This document shows, one piece after another, positions 20,356 to 29,769 of a stretch of DNA of 64,000 nucleotides. The stretch comes from Kalaharituber pfeilii. Lineage: Eukaryota > Ascomycota > Pezizomycetes > Pezizales > Pezizaceae. The position numbers were made by a program, and so were the translations under genes. The stretch's first letter is position 1. Each line of letters opens with the position of its first letter. The notes below the pieces were generated by a model. The model was not told the origin of the DNA. It saw nothing but the letters and a program-made list of their open reading frames with translations, and made no database searches. Location: the NCBI GenBank assembly GCA_015179045.1, contig WHUZ01000019.1, positions 1-64,000 on the forward strand. The letters run 5' to 3'.

Positions 20356-20367
20356 GGGCTCATAACC
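20356..20367 (-). promoter_or_regulatory. Primer binding site, half-tRNA type (initiator Met)
   Basis: Plus strand GGGCTCATAACC lies directly next to the 5' LTR. This equals the anticodon stem-loop of eukaryotic initiator tRNA-Met (CAT anticodon inside). Drosophila copia uses the cleaved 5' half of that tRNA as primer, so this element probably does the same (inference from family knowledge). Confidence 0.8.
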
Positions 20368-20595
20368 TGTGGAAAGATGAAAGACGGAATGAAGCTTGTT
20401 CATTTCTACCATGACCATCGAGGTCGAAACAGCTGCTATATATACATGAGGGTTTGCCATAGACTTGTGGCGATAAAGAAAAAATTTTATACATGATGTT
20501 GAATAGACTCATATAGAACGAGCCAATAGGTATCATGGTCAGGCGATGTCACGTGAGTGGCACAGGTGCCAAGATCTCACTAGAGTATTCTAACA
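20368..20595 (-). repeat. 5' LTR of the copia element
   Basis: 228 bp, TGTGGAAAGATG to CTCTAGTGAGATC-type end in plus reading (GTATTCTAACA). Differs from the other LTR by a handful of transitions, for example CACGACC/CATGACC and GGCGACAAAG/GGCGATAAAG. Confidence 0.92.
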
Positions 20596-20597
20596 CC

Positions 20598-21340
20598 ACG
20601 TACCTTACCGTAGATTTGCCTCAAACCGCCCCCACTCAATGCAACCCCACACCGCACTGCACTGCACCACACCGCACAGCACCGCAGAAGATCTAGTTAC
20701 TAGCTGCCAAAAGGAGATTGTTTGTATCTGAAAAATAGCAAGAAATGCTGAATCTGGATATTTATTAATCACATTTGATAGAATATTTGAGTCTTGCACT
20801 CCAGCAGAGTTTTGGCCATGGTTGAAATATCGATTAGCTGCAATATTATCACTCCTGTCTATTAGCTCCTGAAGCTCCTCTAAGTCCTCCTCTTCTTCCT
20901 CTGAACTGTACTCTGAGTCAAACTCCGAATCTAAATCATACTCCATCACTGTCATCAAATCATCGATTTCAGCATCTATTTTCTTCTGTATTGACGTTTT
21001 TTGGCTTATGCGAGGCTGTGAATTTGTAGTTGTGTTGATATGCGGGGTAGGGGTGAATGAGACTACAACTACAGAGTGCAAGCCTTAGCTTTTTTATATT
21101 TTAGGCTGGTCATCAATTGCCAGCCGCAAATGGCTAGACGTACAGGGATATGAAATGTACGAATGTTCCATCTTACCTTACCGTAGATAATTGATGACCA
21201 CTGCTACTGTGATAGCGTACCTTACCTTACATTTCAGGGTGGAACATAGCCAATAGGCATTGTTGCCAAGACACGAAAAATGTACAAATGTTCCAATTAC
21301 TTTACTGTAGATAATTATTGACCATCGCTACTAATCCTAC
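20598..21340 (-). pseudogene. Possible Harbinger-type transposase fragment with MITE-like flanks
   Basis: A minus frame from 21081 to 20605 (158 codons) has an acidic run (SSEEEEEDLEELQELIDRSD) followed by NVINKYPDSAFLAIFQIQ and FWQLV. This resembles the stretch just before the catalytic domain of PIF/Harbinger (DDE_4) transposases, but only the N-terminal part is present and the end runs out of frame. MITE-family sequence flanks it (ACGTACCTTACCGTAGAT at 20598; GTACGAATGTTCCATC and GTACAAATGTTCCAATT as direct repeats at 21160 and 21280). Assignment is tentative. Confidence 0.4.
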
Positions 21341-21353
21341 ATTGGAGGCCTGA

Positions 21354-21404
21354 AACCTCGCCATAGCCTATCAGGTACAAAAAAAAAAAAAAAAAAAAAA
21401 AAAA
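21354..21404 (+). mobile_element. Solo type A LINE tail, 51 bp, 13-bp duplication
   Basis: AACCTCGCCATAGCCTATCA followed by GGTAC and an A run, between two copies of ATTGGAGGCCTGA (21341-21353 and 21405-21417). The second hairpin arm is missing. Confidence 0.93.
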
Positions 21405-21516
21405 ATTGGAGGCCTGACGAGGCCATTGATAGTATAAGAGCTCTTAGACACCACTTCAGAGAAAACAATCCTAGACCATCGCGCCTCCAAATGAAGTTTC
21501 CTGTTCAACCACAAAC

Positions 21517-22355
21517 ATGCCTCTCTACACCAAAACATTCATCTCCGAACAAAAGGGATATGGAATGGTTGCATCAGCAGCAATTCCCCAAGGGACACTT
21601 CTACTCTCCAAGGTGCCGCTATTTACGTTTCTGTCAAATACCGTTCAGTTGCAAAGCCTTTCCAACCAGGCTAGTTCGAATACGTTCATACTAGGGCCGT
21701 TTATAAGCTCCCCAAAGCGAAACAGAATGCGTTTCTGGGCCTCCATAATGCACAAGTGAAACCATATTCTACTCTTCCCCCATTCCTTGGCATTTGCGGT
21801 ACCAATTGCTTTGGTTTGGGAGTTCCTGCGGTTGAGAGTGGCGTCTTTAAGGAGTCTTCCCGATTTAACCATAGCTGCATTCCAAATGCCAACCATACTT
21901 GGAACTTCAAAAGTAGAGAAATGGAGATTCGAGCCATAAAAGATATTGAGCAAGGAGCTGAGATTACCATCTGTTACTTGTCAACCAAGGAGTCATTACA
22001 ACCACACAGAGTTCGTCAGGTAATCCTCCAGCAAAGATATAGATTTCTCTGCAACTGTCCTGCGTATACTGAGCCGGAAAGCATCGCAAAGGACAGCTAT
22101 TGAGCTCAGGTATCCAGCTTGAACAATACAATTGGTAACGGAATATTAATCACTACGAATCTCTCCAGGGCATTGCAGCACTGCAAGCGAGTGATTGGAT
22201 TATTGTCCCTTGTGGGTCAAGAGGAACAATTGAAATGCGGGTATTATGATGCCTTCCAGATTGCGATTGCCTATGGAGATCAGTCAAGGGCATCCACCTT
22301 CATGAAATTGTACGTCAAGTATGTGAAGTTGTTCGAGGGGGATGATTCAGAGTAG
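21517..22355 (+). pseudogene. SMYD-like SET-domain protein, decayed
   Basis: The only cellular-type gene. From the ATG at 21517: MPLYTKTFISEQKGYGMVAS with IPQGTLLLSKVPLF, the start of a SET domain (binding of S-adenosylmethionine). The frame then changes around 21670-21700; the next frame reads NAFLGLHNAQ, FGLGVPAVESGVFKESSRFN, NHSCIPNANHTWNF and GAEITICYLS, i.e. the NHSCxPN and terminal Tyr of SET methyltransferases. The post-SET cluster reads CNCPAY, with Tyr for the last Cys. An in-frame TGA at 22101-22103 is followed by 84 further codons in frame (to the TAG at 22353). An intron could explain the frame change but not the stop and the lost Cys. Probably inactive. Confidence 0.82.
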
Positions 22356-22703
22356 TTGACCACTGAAAAGACTGCACTAGTGGCGAGACCGTAATTGCAT
22401 CGTTTGTCTGAAACTGTTTTGAAAAAATAGCTTTCCCGAGTAGGTATGACCCGCGAGAAAGGTAGTATAGGATTTGAAGAATGGCTGTGGATGAGGGCTG
22501 AAAAATGAGGTTTTAGATGATGGTTTGAGAAGATGAATGTTTTGAATGTCAGAGAAGTGGCTATCAAATTATTTATATTGCTGGGAACCAAGCTTCAATT
22601 CCTTTCTACATGCCAACGAAGATGGGTATTATAGGTGCATTCTAATCATGAAAACTTGCTACCTAAAATTGCGGGTTAGGATGTTTCGGAAATTATGACT
22701 GTA

Positions 22704-22736
22704 TTTTTTTTTTTTTTTTTTTAAAATCATTACTCG
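22704..22736 (-). mobile_element. 33-bp minimal LINE insertion, 12-bp duplication
   Basis: Only a T run plus AAAATCATTACTCGA, i.e. the last bases of tail A and its poly(A), flanked by ATTATGACTGTA (22692-22703) and ATTATGATTGTA (22737-22748). It shows how little of the element need be copied. Confidence 0.85.
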
Positions 22737-22748
22737 ATTATGATTGTA

Positions 22749-24362
22749 ATGTCACAAGCATTTCGTTAGCGGGCAGCCATATTATATCAACTATAAAACT
22801 AGAGAGACATTACCCAACATAAACATGTTTGTCTACTGCTACACCACATTGAAACCATTGATGCTAGTTGTCGGAATCTTTTTTTCACTACACCTACATC
22901 CTCTCCCTCTTCCCAATCCACTCTGGAGTATTGGCTTTTCCTAAGACATCTCTAATAATAATTCCGCATGCAATTGATGCATCTTTCGTCCTCCTTCTGC
23001 CTCATTCCAAAATCCTATGATTATCCTAAAAGCTTTCCACAACTGAGGAAGTTGAGTTCACTCCATGAATACATCACTTGCCCCAAGCAATATATATGTA
23101 CGGATCATGCCAGCTGCGCTTACGACTGCCACCACCATGGCTAAGGATCTATTTAGAGATACCTGTAGCGCCAAAGTGACATGCACACTGGTATAATTAT
23201 TTAGACAGATCGGGAGCTGCTGATGTGAGGTCTGGAAGTAATATCCACCTCCTATGATGTGCATGGCCGGAGGCAGCTTAGACAGGACATGTTATCTAAA
23301 TGAACATCACCCCATGGAGTGAACGTCTGTAGTCGTGACATTGGGACTAAAAGAAGACTAAGTACAGCCTCAGCTTCCAATGGGGAACAGTAGCAGACGA
23401 TATACAGGCACTGGAGCTCCACAAGTATCAACGTCATATTGACTAAGTATGACAATAACCTGATAAAAGATGAATATCGTAATTCTTAATTATTCCTCAA
23501 GACAATAGAGCAATCTGTCCCCTATAAATATAAAATGATAACATACTTAGTATAAGAACGTAGCATGAGGTTGTGAGCTCTGCAGTGTATTGACTTCTGT
23601 GAACAAAGCCTATAAGGTGCAGTGCTCTGGATACAGGCATGTGGTTGAGAATGCAGCTAGACCTGGGAAGAGATGGAGGTAGGGTGATTGTTATGTTAAC
23701 ATCTTTGTAGAAGGGACTAAAGTGTGGAGACCAACTACGAATACCAAGAGTTGCAGCTGAGGGAGTACATATGCGGCCCGGGTAATGCATGTCCATCATT
23801 CATCGATATTCCCCAGCAACTATTCTTAGATCCAGGCTGTTAGAAACCATGAGCCGAACACACGCAAAACAGTCTAAGTAAAACAGTCCGAGCGAAACAG
23901 TCCGAGTGTGTAAAACATCCGAACATCTGCAATGGCCTAAGCACTCCAAATATCCGCAATGGCCTAAACACTCCAAACATCCACGATGGCCCAAACACTC
24001 CGGACTGAGTATTCCATATTAGGCAGTCCAAATACTTAGCTGTTCTGTTCACTGGTTTTGTATGCAACTTCGTGTTATAGAGTTTTTTGTATATATATGA
24101 GCTCTGGAAGCCCCATTCTTGATTGATCATTAGAATTAAATACACATATCTCTGAGCCTATTCCTCTGTGCGCCTTTTGACACAGGCCCTGCACGTGTAG
24201 GCTACTGAGCTAACGCGGCAGGCGGCATCGAGGGGTGCATAGACTTTACGTGAAGAGGTGGATGTTGGTGCGCTGTCAAGGCTTAGCTATTCTGCAGAAG
24301 CCACAAAACGTGAACAGAGTGTGCAATCGAGGAGCCAGCCACAGAGTAGCCACTTCCATTCA
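22749..24362. other. Unassigned DNA, 27-bp repeat inside
   Basis: No gene is recognised. At 23930-24005 three copies of a 27-bp unit (ATGGCCTAAGCACTCCAAAT plus ATCCGCA) follow short CGAAACAGTCCGAG repeats. A TATATATATGAGC-like word lies near 24090. Confidence 0.5.
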
Positions 24363-24374
24363 ACAGAATTCATA

Positions 24375-24438
24375 ACCTCACCATAGCCCATTAGGCGGTA
24401 TGCGAGTAATGAAATTAAAAAAAAAAAAAAAAAAAAAA
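24375..24438 (+). mobile_element. Solo type A LINE tail, 64 bp, 12-bp duplication
   Basis: ACCTCACCATAGCCC and AGGCGGTATGCGAGTAATG plus poly(A), flanked by ACAGAATTCATA at 24363-24374 and 24439-24450. Confidence 0.94.
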
Positions 24439-24564
24439 ACAGAATTCATATGTTAACCATAAATCTTACAAGGCAGGAGAGGCCGTAACTGTAAGCCTCG
24501 GCCACAGTACTAGAGATCTGAACGAATGTGTCTTCATCGATTAAAAAGAAAAAGTAACAGAATA

Positions 24565-24631
24565 CAGGATCTCGTTATTACCTAATTCTAGTGACGCGCT
24601 TTACCAACTAAGCCATGCGAGCTGTAATCTT
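24565..24631 (-). pseudogene. tRNA-like remnant
   Basis: The minus strand reads GCTCGCATGGCTTAGTTGGT then AAAGCGCGTCACTAG, an acceptor strand and D-arm with a good A box (TGGCTTAGTTGG). The 3' half is not normal: the region where a GGTTCGA-type B box is expected reads GATCCTGTATTCTG. I see no matching acceptor strand, so this is probably a broken tRNA gene or a tRNA-derived fragment. The anticodon cannot be assigned. Confidence 0.4.
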
Positions 24632-24828
24632 GAATATAGGTTGCTGCATACATCTTTGAGCTGCAGAAGATCACCTTACATGCTACTAAACTCCTGCCTG
24701 TGAGTAGTGAGCGGCACGAGCTGAGCCAGCTCAAGCCAGCTCGAGCCCGAGCCCACACGAGCTAGCTCGAGCTCGACTGATCTTGAGCTCGAGCTTGAGA
24801 CAGCCAAGATCATACTAGTGTTTCTCTT

Positions 24829-24869
24829 TTTTTTTTTTTTTTTTGTTTTTATTATTACTCGCATGCCGC
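24829..24869 (-). mobile_element. Solo type A LINE tail, 41 bp, 12-bp duplication
   Basis: T run and TATTATTACTCGCATGCCGC between AGTGTTTCTCTT copies (24817-24828 and 24870-24881). Confidence 0.93.
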
Positions 24870-25513
24870 AGTGTTTCTCTTGACAGCTCGCTAAAATGCT
24901 TAGCTAGTGCAGGATTTCATAAACTGTAAATACCTAACATGGAAATAAATTAGAGACTCGGAGCTCATTCCGACCTGCCAACAACTTCTATAGATATCAA
25001 AAGTGGTTCAATTACATAGACCTATATCAAATCTTGAATGTTTAATATTTCTCAAGGTCTTTAGAAGTTAAGTTGCATATTGAAAGAGTGTATATTAGGC
25101 CTCTCTATTTTCTCTATCCTCTTAAATTCTTTTCTCTTTACTACTACCCAATATCAAGATACTATGCTTCGAGACCCTTAATCCTCATACTACACTTCAA
25201 GATTCTTGTTCCTTATACTACATTAGTAACTTATTAATATGACAATCAATTCTACATCAATTTGTAATACCTTTCATGCCAGCCTAGCTGGCCGATATTC
25301 TTTAGTTAAAGATCAGCATACTGTTTTGAACTCTTATCAGTTACCTGTATATGTTCTGGCCCACCAACGAACATTTTCCGGTTCGCGAACCGGCCGGCCC
25401 CGTGAAAAACATATAATGTTTTTCACGGGGCCAGCCCAGCCACGAACACCTGACCCAGCGGCGAACATGAATGTACCTCGATGTACCTATATATAATATA
25501 TATACTCGCTTAT

Positions 25514-25679
25514 TTTTTTTTTTTATATATCATTACTCGCATGCTGCCTTGCAGGCTATGGCGAGGGTTTAGATACATGAATGATAATCAATGGAAAAAT
25601 AAGTAACAGATAAGGAAAATATGACCGGTTACTCCGCTGCTCAGTCCATCACTTCCACCAATGTTCTCTCCACCCCACC
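25514..25679 (-). mobile_element. Type A LINE tail with 3' UTR, 15-bp duplication
   Basis: T run, CATTACTCGCATGCTGCC, GGCTATGGCGAGGG and 3' UTR, flanked by TATATACTCGCTTAT at 25499-25513 and 25680-25694. Confidence 0.93.
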
Positions 25680-25789
25680 TATATACTCGCTTATGATTTA
25701 ATGTAATAGTGATCTATCATATAGCCAGCTAAGCAATTTCCACAGTCTCCTATCCCCCTATGCAGTCATCTAGGTACAAACAATAGTAC

Positions 25790-26390
25790 TTTTTATTTTT
25801 TTTTTATCATTACTCGTATGCCGCAGTATGGGCTATGGTGAGGTATTTATTAAAGAAAGAAAATTAACCGTCACTAAATATATGTGGTGCCCGCAATACT
25901 CATACATGGTGCGGGTAGAATGTACACACTGGTCAATACAGCCTATTTCCTCCGTCTGTCCAGCTCGTATTGAGTGGTCCTCAACCATTTCCCACCTAAC
26001 CTAACTCTGTCTACGCCCGTCGCTGCCTCCAAGTACATCACGACCGAGCTGGTCATTTTTCCTTCTTCCAGTAGCAGTCTTTCGTCTCAGCCACCTTATC
26101 CCCACAGTCTTACCTAGCCTATCATTCCCAGACTCCAACCATTTCCAGACCTTCCCTAAATATACATCACTATGTTCACTCTCATTCTCCTGGTTAGTAC
26201 ATTGACTAGTATTGCTTTTATTACAAGACCAAGAACATTTAACCTTTTGACATATGCTTGTACAACGAAGAGAAGAATAGGTACCTAGACAAGAACATGA
26301 AATTTTGTCTTGACAAGTTTTATCATAATGAGGTTGCTTAAAGTAGGTACTTGGCACTTGCAGGGCTCTTATTATCTACTGTTTCTGGTA
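25790..26390 (-). mobile_element. ORF1-only LINE derivative, second copy, with RRM-like fragment
   Basis: T-rich run, type A tail (CATTACTCGTATGCCGCAGT), 3' UTR and the minus frame 26357 to 26001 containing YLGKVWKWLESGNDRLGKTV and SGRCTW-free decay further down. It parallels 8327-8990. The reading frame of the conserved domain remains open longer here than in copy 1 but still ends early. Confidence 0.6.
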
Positions 26391-27025
26391 ATACAACCAC
26401 CAAACTTTCCATTCTTGGCATCAACGCAATCCCTGTTACTGCCACAATATAATACCAGAATGGCGGAGGATTCTGGAAATCTCTACCTATGAAGGTAACA
26501 CTTCAAAATTTCGCTTAGAGTAAGAAGAATACTAGAAGCATATTTAGTAATTTTCTTCTAGTGTTTCGGTTAACAATAATTAAGTTATGATTACAAATTG
26601 GTATTCTTAACTATAGAAGTCTAGAAGCGTAGTGAATTATTAATTAAACTGTCTGTATTATCTTCGAGTATGTGGGTAAGAAGTAGTAACTTATCACCGA
26701 CAGCAACTTTCAAGTGGTAACTTGTAGGTGGCAACTTGTTAGTAGCAATAGGACTGTGCTACCACACAGTAACTGGCTTATCAATTAACACTGGTAGCAG
26801 AATGTTTCTCTATACTCAATCACTGGTAGTACGTAGAGGTACCTAGTGGTACTTGTACTAAACCAGTGTTCGTCGGTGGGCTGGCCCATTCGCGAATCAG
26901 CCAGCCCACCAACGAATTGGCCGATTCGCAAACCGCAATGTTCGTCGGTAGGCCAGAACATATACAAGATCTATGATTTTGTAGCGAAAAATAACAGACA
27001 ATGAGCACGAAATTTTATATATGCA

Positions 27026-27442
27026 TTGTTCCGGCAAGTCAAAAGTAATACAACAACCACATCCATCCTATTTTCGGAACTCACATGCATCAGTTCCACT
27101 TTTGAGTCAACTAGTAAGGCCACAAAATGGAAGCGACGAATATCATTCGACATAATGGTTCCAACAAAGCACGCTAAACTAGAGGGCTTTTCCAAAACAC
27201 TCCTTTGCCGCTTTCTTATCTCAAAAAATTCCCCAATCAAACTAGCAGAAAAGGCATTATTTCTAGAGCTCCTCCAATGTGCAACCCCAAAGTTTGAGCT
27301 AGATGTCATTAAATCTAGCCCGCATGATATGAGATTATTTAGCAATACCTGCCTCTTCTATTCCCTCCGAACAGATATTCTTACAGGTAAGTATTTCAAT
27401 ATAATACTATCTCTAGCTAAGCTGACAATCTACTACAGGTAG
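27026..27442 (+). pseudogene. hAT transposase fragment
   Basis: A 138-codon frame includes LLCRFLISKNSPIKLAEKAL and FLELLQCATPKFELDVIKS. This matches the conserved hAT stretch after the BED finger (a Phe-rich segment then 'PF..VE...F..LL....P.Y.LPS'). BED finger and catalytic RNase H-like domain are missing; the TIR transposon lies just upstream. The frame ends at a TAG after IYYR. Function lost. Confidence 0.6.
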
Positions 27443-27976
27443 GTGAAGTTCTTAATACACGCCGAAACAGAATAGAAGATGAAACTATGAGTGCTATCAT
27501 GTGCTACTGGATTTAGGGGATAGCAGTGATCAGGATGAAGCTGTAGAATAGTTTATATTAGTTACTAATATCATGTAATCAAGGTTCGCTGGCTTGAGCT
27601 AGCTCGAGCCCACCTTCTATTTGACGAGCTCACTTACTCATGAGCTGGCTCGAGCTCACCCTCCAGCTCGGCTCGAGCTAGCTCGTGCCGCTCACTACCT
27701 GTAAGTGTGCTCGCCATTAGTTATCGAAAGAGGGCAAAGCGTTGCCTAGGAAATTTGCTACTTACTAAGATTCCGTGGTCACTGACCTGGTAAGACATCA
27801 ACCTCCAGATATTGTAGTGATAGAAGTTCATATAGAAACACAAAACTCTACGGCATGATGGAGTATGGTCAAGAATGCAATCACAATTTACTATATATTC
27901 TTCCTCAAGTTACTACAGTACTCACCCTCCTAGTCAACTCCAAGTCTCCAATCCTCGCCGCCTTCATCATTGTGCC

Positions 27977-28024
27977 ATAGCCCCTAGGGCGGCAACGAGT
28001 ACTGATATAAAAAAAAAAAAAAAA
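27977..28024 (+). mobile_element. Partial type A LINE tail
   Basis: CCATAGCCCCTAGGGCGGCA then ACGAGTACTGATAT and 16 A. No duplication recognised. Confidence 0.7.
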
Positions 28025-28156
28025 GACCTATGGCCTCTGCATCCCTGAATGCCAAGACGCTGAAAATGAGAAGTAGAAATTGTTGAAAAAGGCCAAAAGG
28101 AGACAAATGAAGATTATTTGAGAGTTTGGAAGAAGCCTTGCACTCATAGGAGAAAG

Positions 28157-28191
28157 TACCATTATAAAACAAAACAAAAAAAAAAAAAAAG
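28157..28191 (+). mobile_element. 35-bp poly(A) insertion, 15-bp duplication
   Basis: TACCATTATAAAACAAAAC plus A run between two copies of ACTCATAGGAGAAAG (28142-28156 and 28192-28206). No hairpin is present, so the source is an extremely truncated LINE or another poly(A) RNA. Confidence 0.88.
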
Positions 28192-28499
28192 ACTCATAGG
28201 AGAAAGCGAGGGAGAGGCAGAGAGGGTGAGAATTTCCAAACCTTTCAACGGTACACCGCTAGCGCATACTCGAGTACTCTTCAGCAAAGTTTAAAGGCCT
28301 TGGTGAATTACGTGCACGCAGGAGGTTAGATATTAGCGCTTACATGCTTTAAACATTACAACATCAGGGGCATATGGACGGCACCCTTGGCAGTTTTCAG
28401 TATTCCCAACGGGCCGGCCTGGGCCATAGAAATCTAGGCCAGTCCAGGCCATTCAGGCTGCAGTGTGAGTTAAGTTATACAGTAGCTTATATACAGAAC

Positions 28500-28546
28500 C
28501 TCGCCATAGCCTATAGGGTGGCAAGCGAGTAATGATATAAAAATAT
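28500..28546 (+). mobile_element. Solo type A LINE tail
   Basis: CTCGCCATAGCCTATAGGG and TGGCAAGCGAGTAATGATAT with a short A stretch. Flanks TATATACAGAAC (28488-28499) and TATATACAAAAC (right side) form a likely duplication with one mismatch. Confidence 0.8.
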
Positions 28547-28559
28547 ATATACAAAACGT

Positions 28560-29160
28560 ACTCTAAATTCTACGTATACCTCATTCTCTAAAGTATCGCT
28601 TTCCATTAACCATGCACAGCTTCACCATACTATCAAATCCAACTCGCCAGATTTTTGTAACCCAAATTCCAGAAGACTCGATATCAGCATCAGATTGGGC
28701 TCCAAGGAATCGTCGATGCAAGATCAAAATTTGAACTGCACTATGGAGAGTGAATACTAAAGGAATCATCATCGCCAGTACCGGTGGTTGGAATGTCTGT
28801 CTCCCTGCAGTACTAATCAGAAATTAGTATATAGTCAAGCAATATAAAAAAAAATTACTTACCTGAATACCTGCGAAAAGCGCTACTCAATAAAAAAAAG
28901 TCTAGATAGTTATCTGAAAATATTACAAGGTTTATATTAAATCCGTGTCCAAGTAACCTGAAGGTGGCCCCTGAAATAGCCTCGTAACCAGCCATCCTGC
29001 CCGGAAATTGCTTGAACGGGCTGAATAGCCTGGACCAGCCTGGCGGCCTGGACCAGCCTGGACCAGCCTGGCCGGTTGGGAACACTGGCATTTTTCCTAT
29101 GTATCCATAAACACATGGCATGGAAACTAGCGGCAGAGCGCGTATTGTACTAGCTCTAAG
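28560..29160. other. Unassigned DNA
   Basis: No gene. Near 29035-29080 the word CAGCCTGG is repeated (CTGGACCAGCCTGG) three times; a similar GCCTGGGCC cluster lies at 28410-28450. Confidence 0.4.
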
Positions 29161-29169
29161 ATTGACTTG

Positions 29170-29354
29170 ACCAGTACCCTGAGGGGCCTACTGGTAGGGA
29201 AGGGCCTGAGGGCCCGGAAGTTTAAAATCGGCAAGCGGATGGGCCGGAATGTCGGTGGTATGGTATGGAAGAGGAGACATCAGAACATATCTGGTCCAGG
29301 TGTGAAATGTGGAAGACTCGCTATAGCCCTTAGGGCAGCATACGAGTAATGAAA

Positions 29355-29385
<31 letters not shown>

Positions 29386-29590
29386 AGGTAGAAGAGAAGG
29401 TGGCCAGGGGGAGGACGCAGTTAGAGCACCACCAGAGGGAGAGAAGGATGGGCCGGACCCACTGATGGAACTCATGGGTGGGTAGAGACGTGAGGCCTAA
29501 TTTCAGTTTTAATTTTTCTTTAACCTTTACGTATTTAAATCTCGCCGTAGCTCTTAGAGTGGTATGCGAGTAATGATATTAAAAATCTTG
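29170..29590 (+). pseudogene. LINE-A ORF2 C-terminal fragment with its tail
   Basis: Frame ADGPECRWYGMEEETSEHIW then SRCEMWK is the Cys/His cluster after RNase H of LINE-A (compare CRWCGKASENFTHIARDC at 35720). A second tail inserted at 29316-29382 breaks it; the remainder reads GEKDGPDPLMELMG and stop, followed by a degenerate type A tail (TCTCGCCGTAGCTCTTAGAG, ATGCGAGTAATGATAT) at 29536-29588. Confidence 0.7.
29316..29382 (+). mobile_element. Solo type A LINE tail, 67 bp
   Basis: ACTCGCTATAGCCCTTAGGG, CAGCATACGAGTAATG and a long A run, between GAAATGTGGAAG (29304-29315) and GAAAGGTAGAAG (29383-29394). A tail inserted into the 3' end of its own family. Confidence 0.82.
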
Positions 29591-29769
29591 ACCTGTAGTT
29601 TGATCAACATGCACCTATTAGAGCGAGAGCTGGTTACGACGTATGATTTCAAGTATATGGACATTTATGTATCAAACTGGAATGGACAGGGTGACAGCAT
29701 CCTTACATGGAGTTGACCTCATGTCTACTAGTAGATATCTTCCGTAAGGAATCTCCATACCGCAACTAT

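Larger units (their letters stand above)
12213..20595 (-). mobile_element. Ty1/copia retrotransposon, degenerate, with nested insertions
   Basis: LTRs of about 228 bp at both ends enclose gag, protease, integrase, reverse transcriptase and RNase H in copia order on the minus strand. Three later insertions interrupt it: an ORF1-only element (15452-17131), a type A tail (18139-18244) and a TRIM (19015-19705). Nearly every stop codon in the frames replaces a conserved tryptophan, a RIP-like pattern. No clear target duplication was found outside the LTRs, and fragments of a MITE family flank both sides. Confidence 0.93.
25348..26958. mobile_element. TIR transposon with subterminal palindromes, copy 2
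   Basis: Same element as 7870-9620: left end TGTTCTGGCCCACCAACGAA, right end TTCGTCGGTAGGCCAGAACA. TATA flanks both ends. A perfect 17-bp-arm hairpin (GGCCCCGTGAAAAACAT, loop ATA) lies at 25396-25432. It holds the same type A tail and ORF1-only derivative as copy 1 but not the type B tail. It lies within the hAT element, upstream of the transposase remnant. Confidence 0.8.
24705..27697 (+). mobile_element. hAT transposon with nested insertions
   Basis: Terminal inverted repeats TAGTGAGCGGCACGAGC at 24705 and its inverse at 27697, with subterminal GAGCTCGAGC words. The 8-bp flanks are CCTGTGAG (24697-24704) and CCTGTAAG (27698-27705), one mismatch, as for hAT elements. It contains a hAT transposase fragment at 27026-27442. 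A type A tail (24829-24869) and the TIR transposon (25348-26958) are inserted in it. Confidence 0.9.

Noticed and set aside
20605..21081. A host gene with an acidic domain
   Set aside because: The frame is broken at its end, the sequence resembles a transposase N-terminus, and MITE sequence flanks it; kept only as a tentative transposon fragment.
24565..24640. A functional tRNA gene
   Set aside because: Only the A-box half is convincing; the B box and the paired acceptor end are missing.
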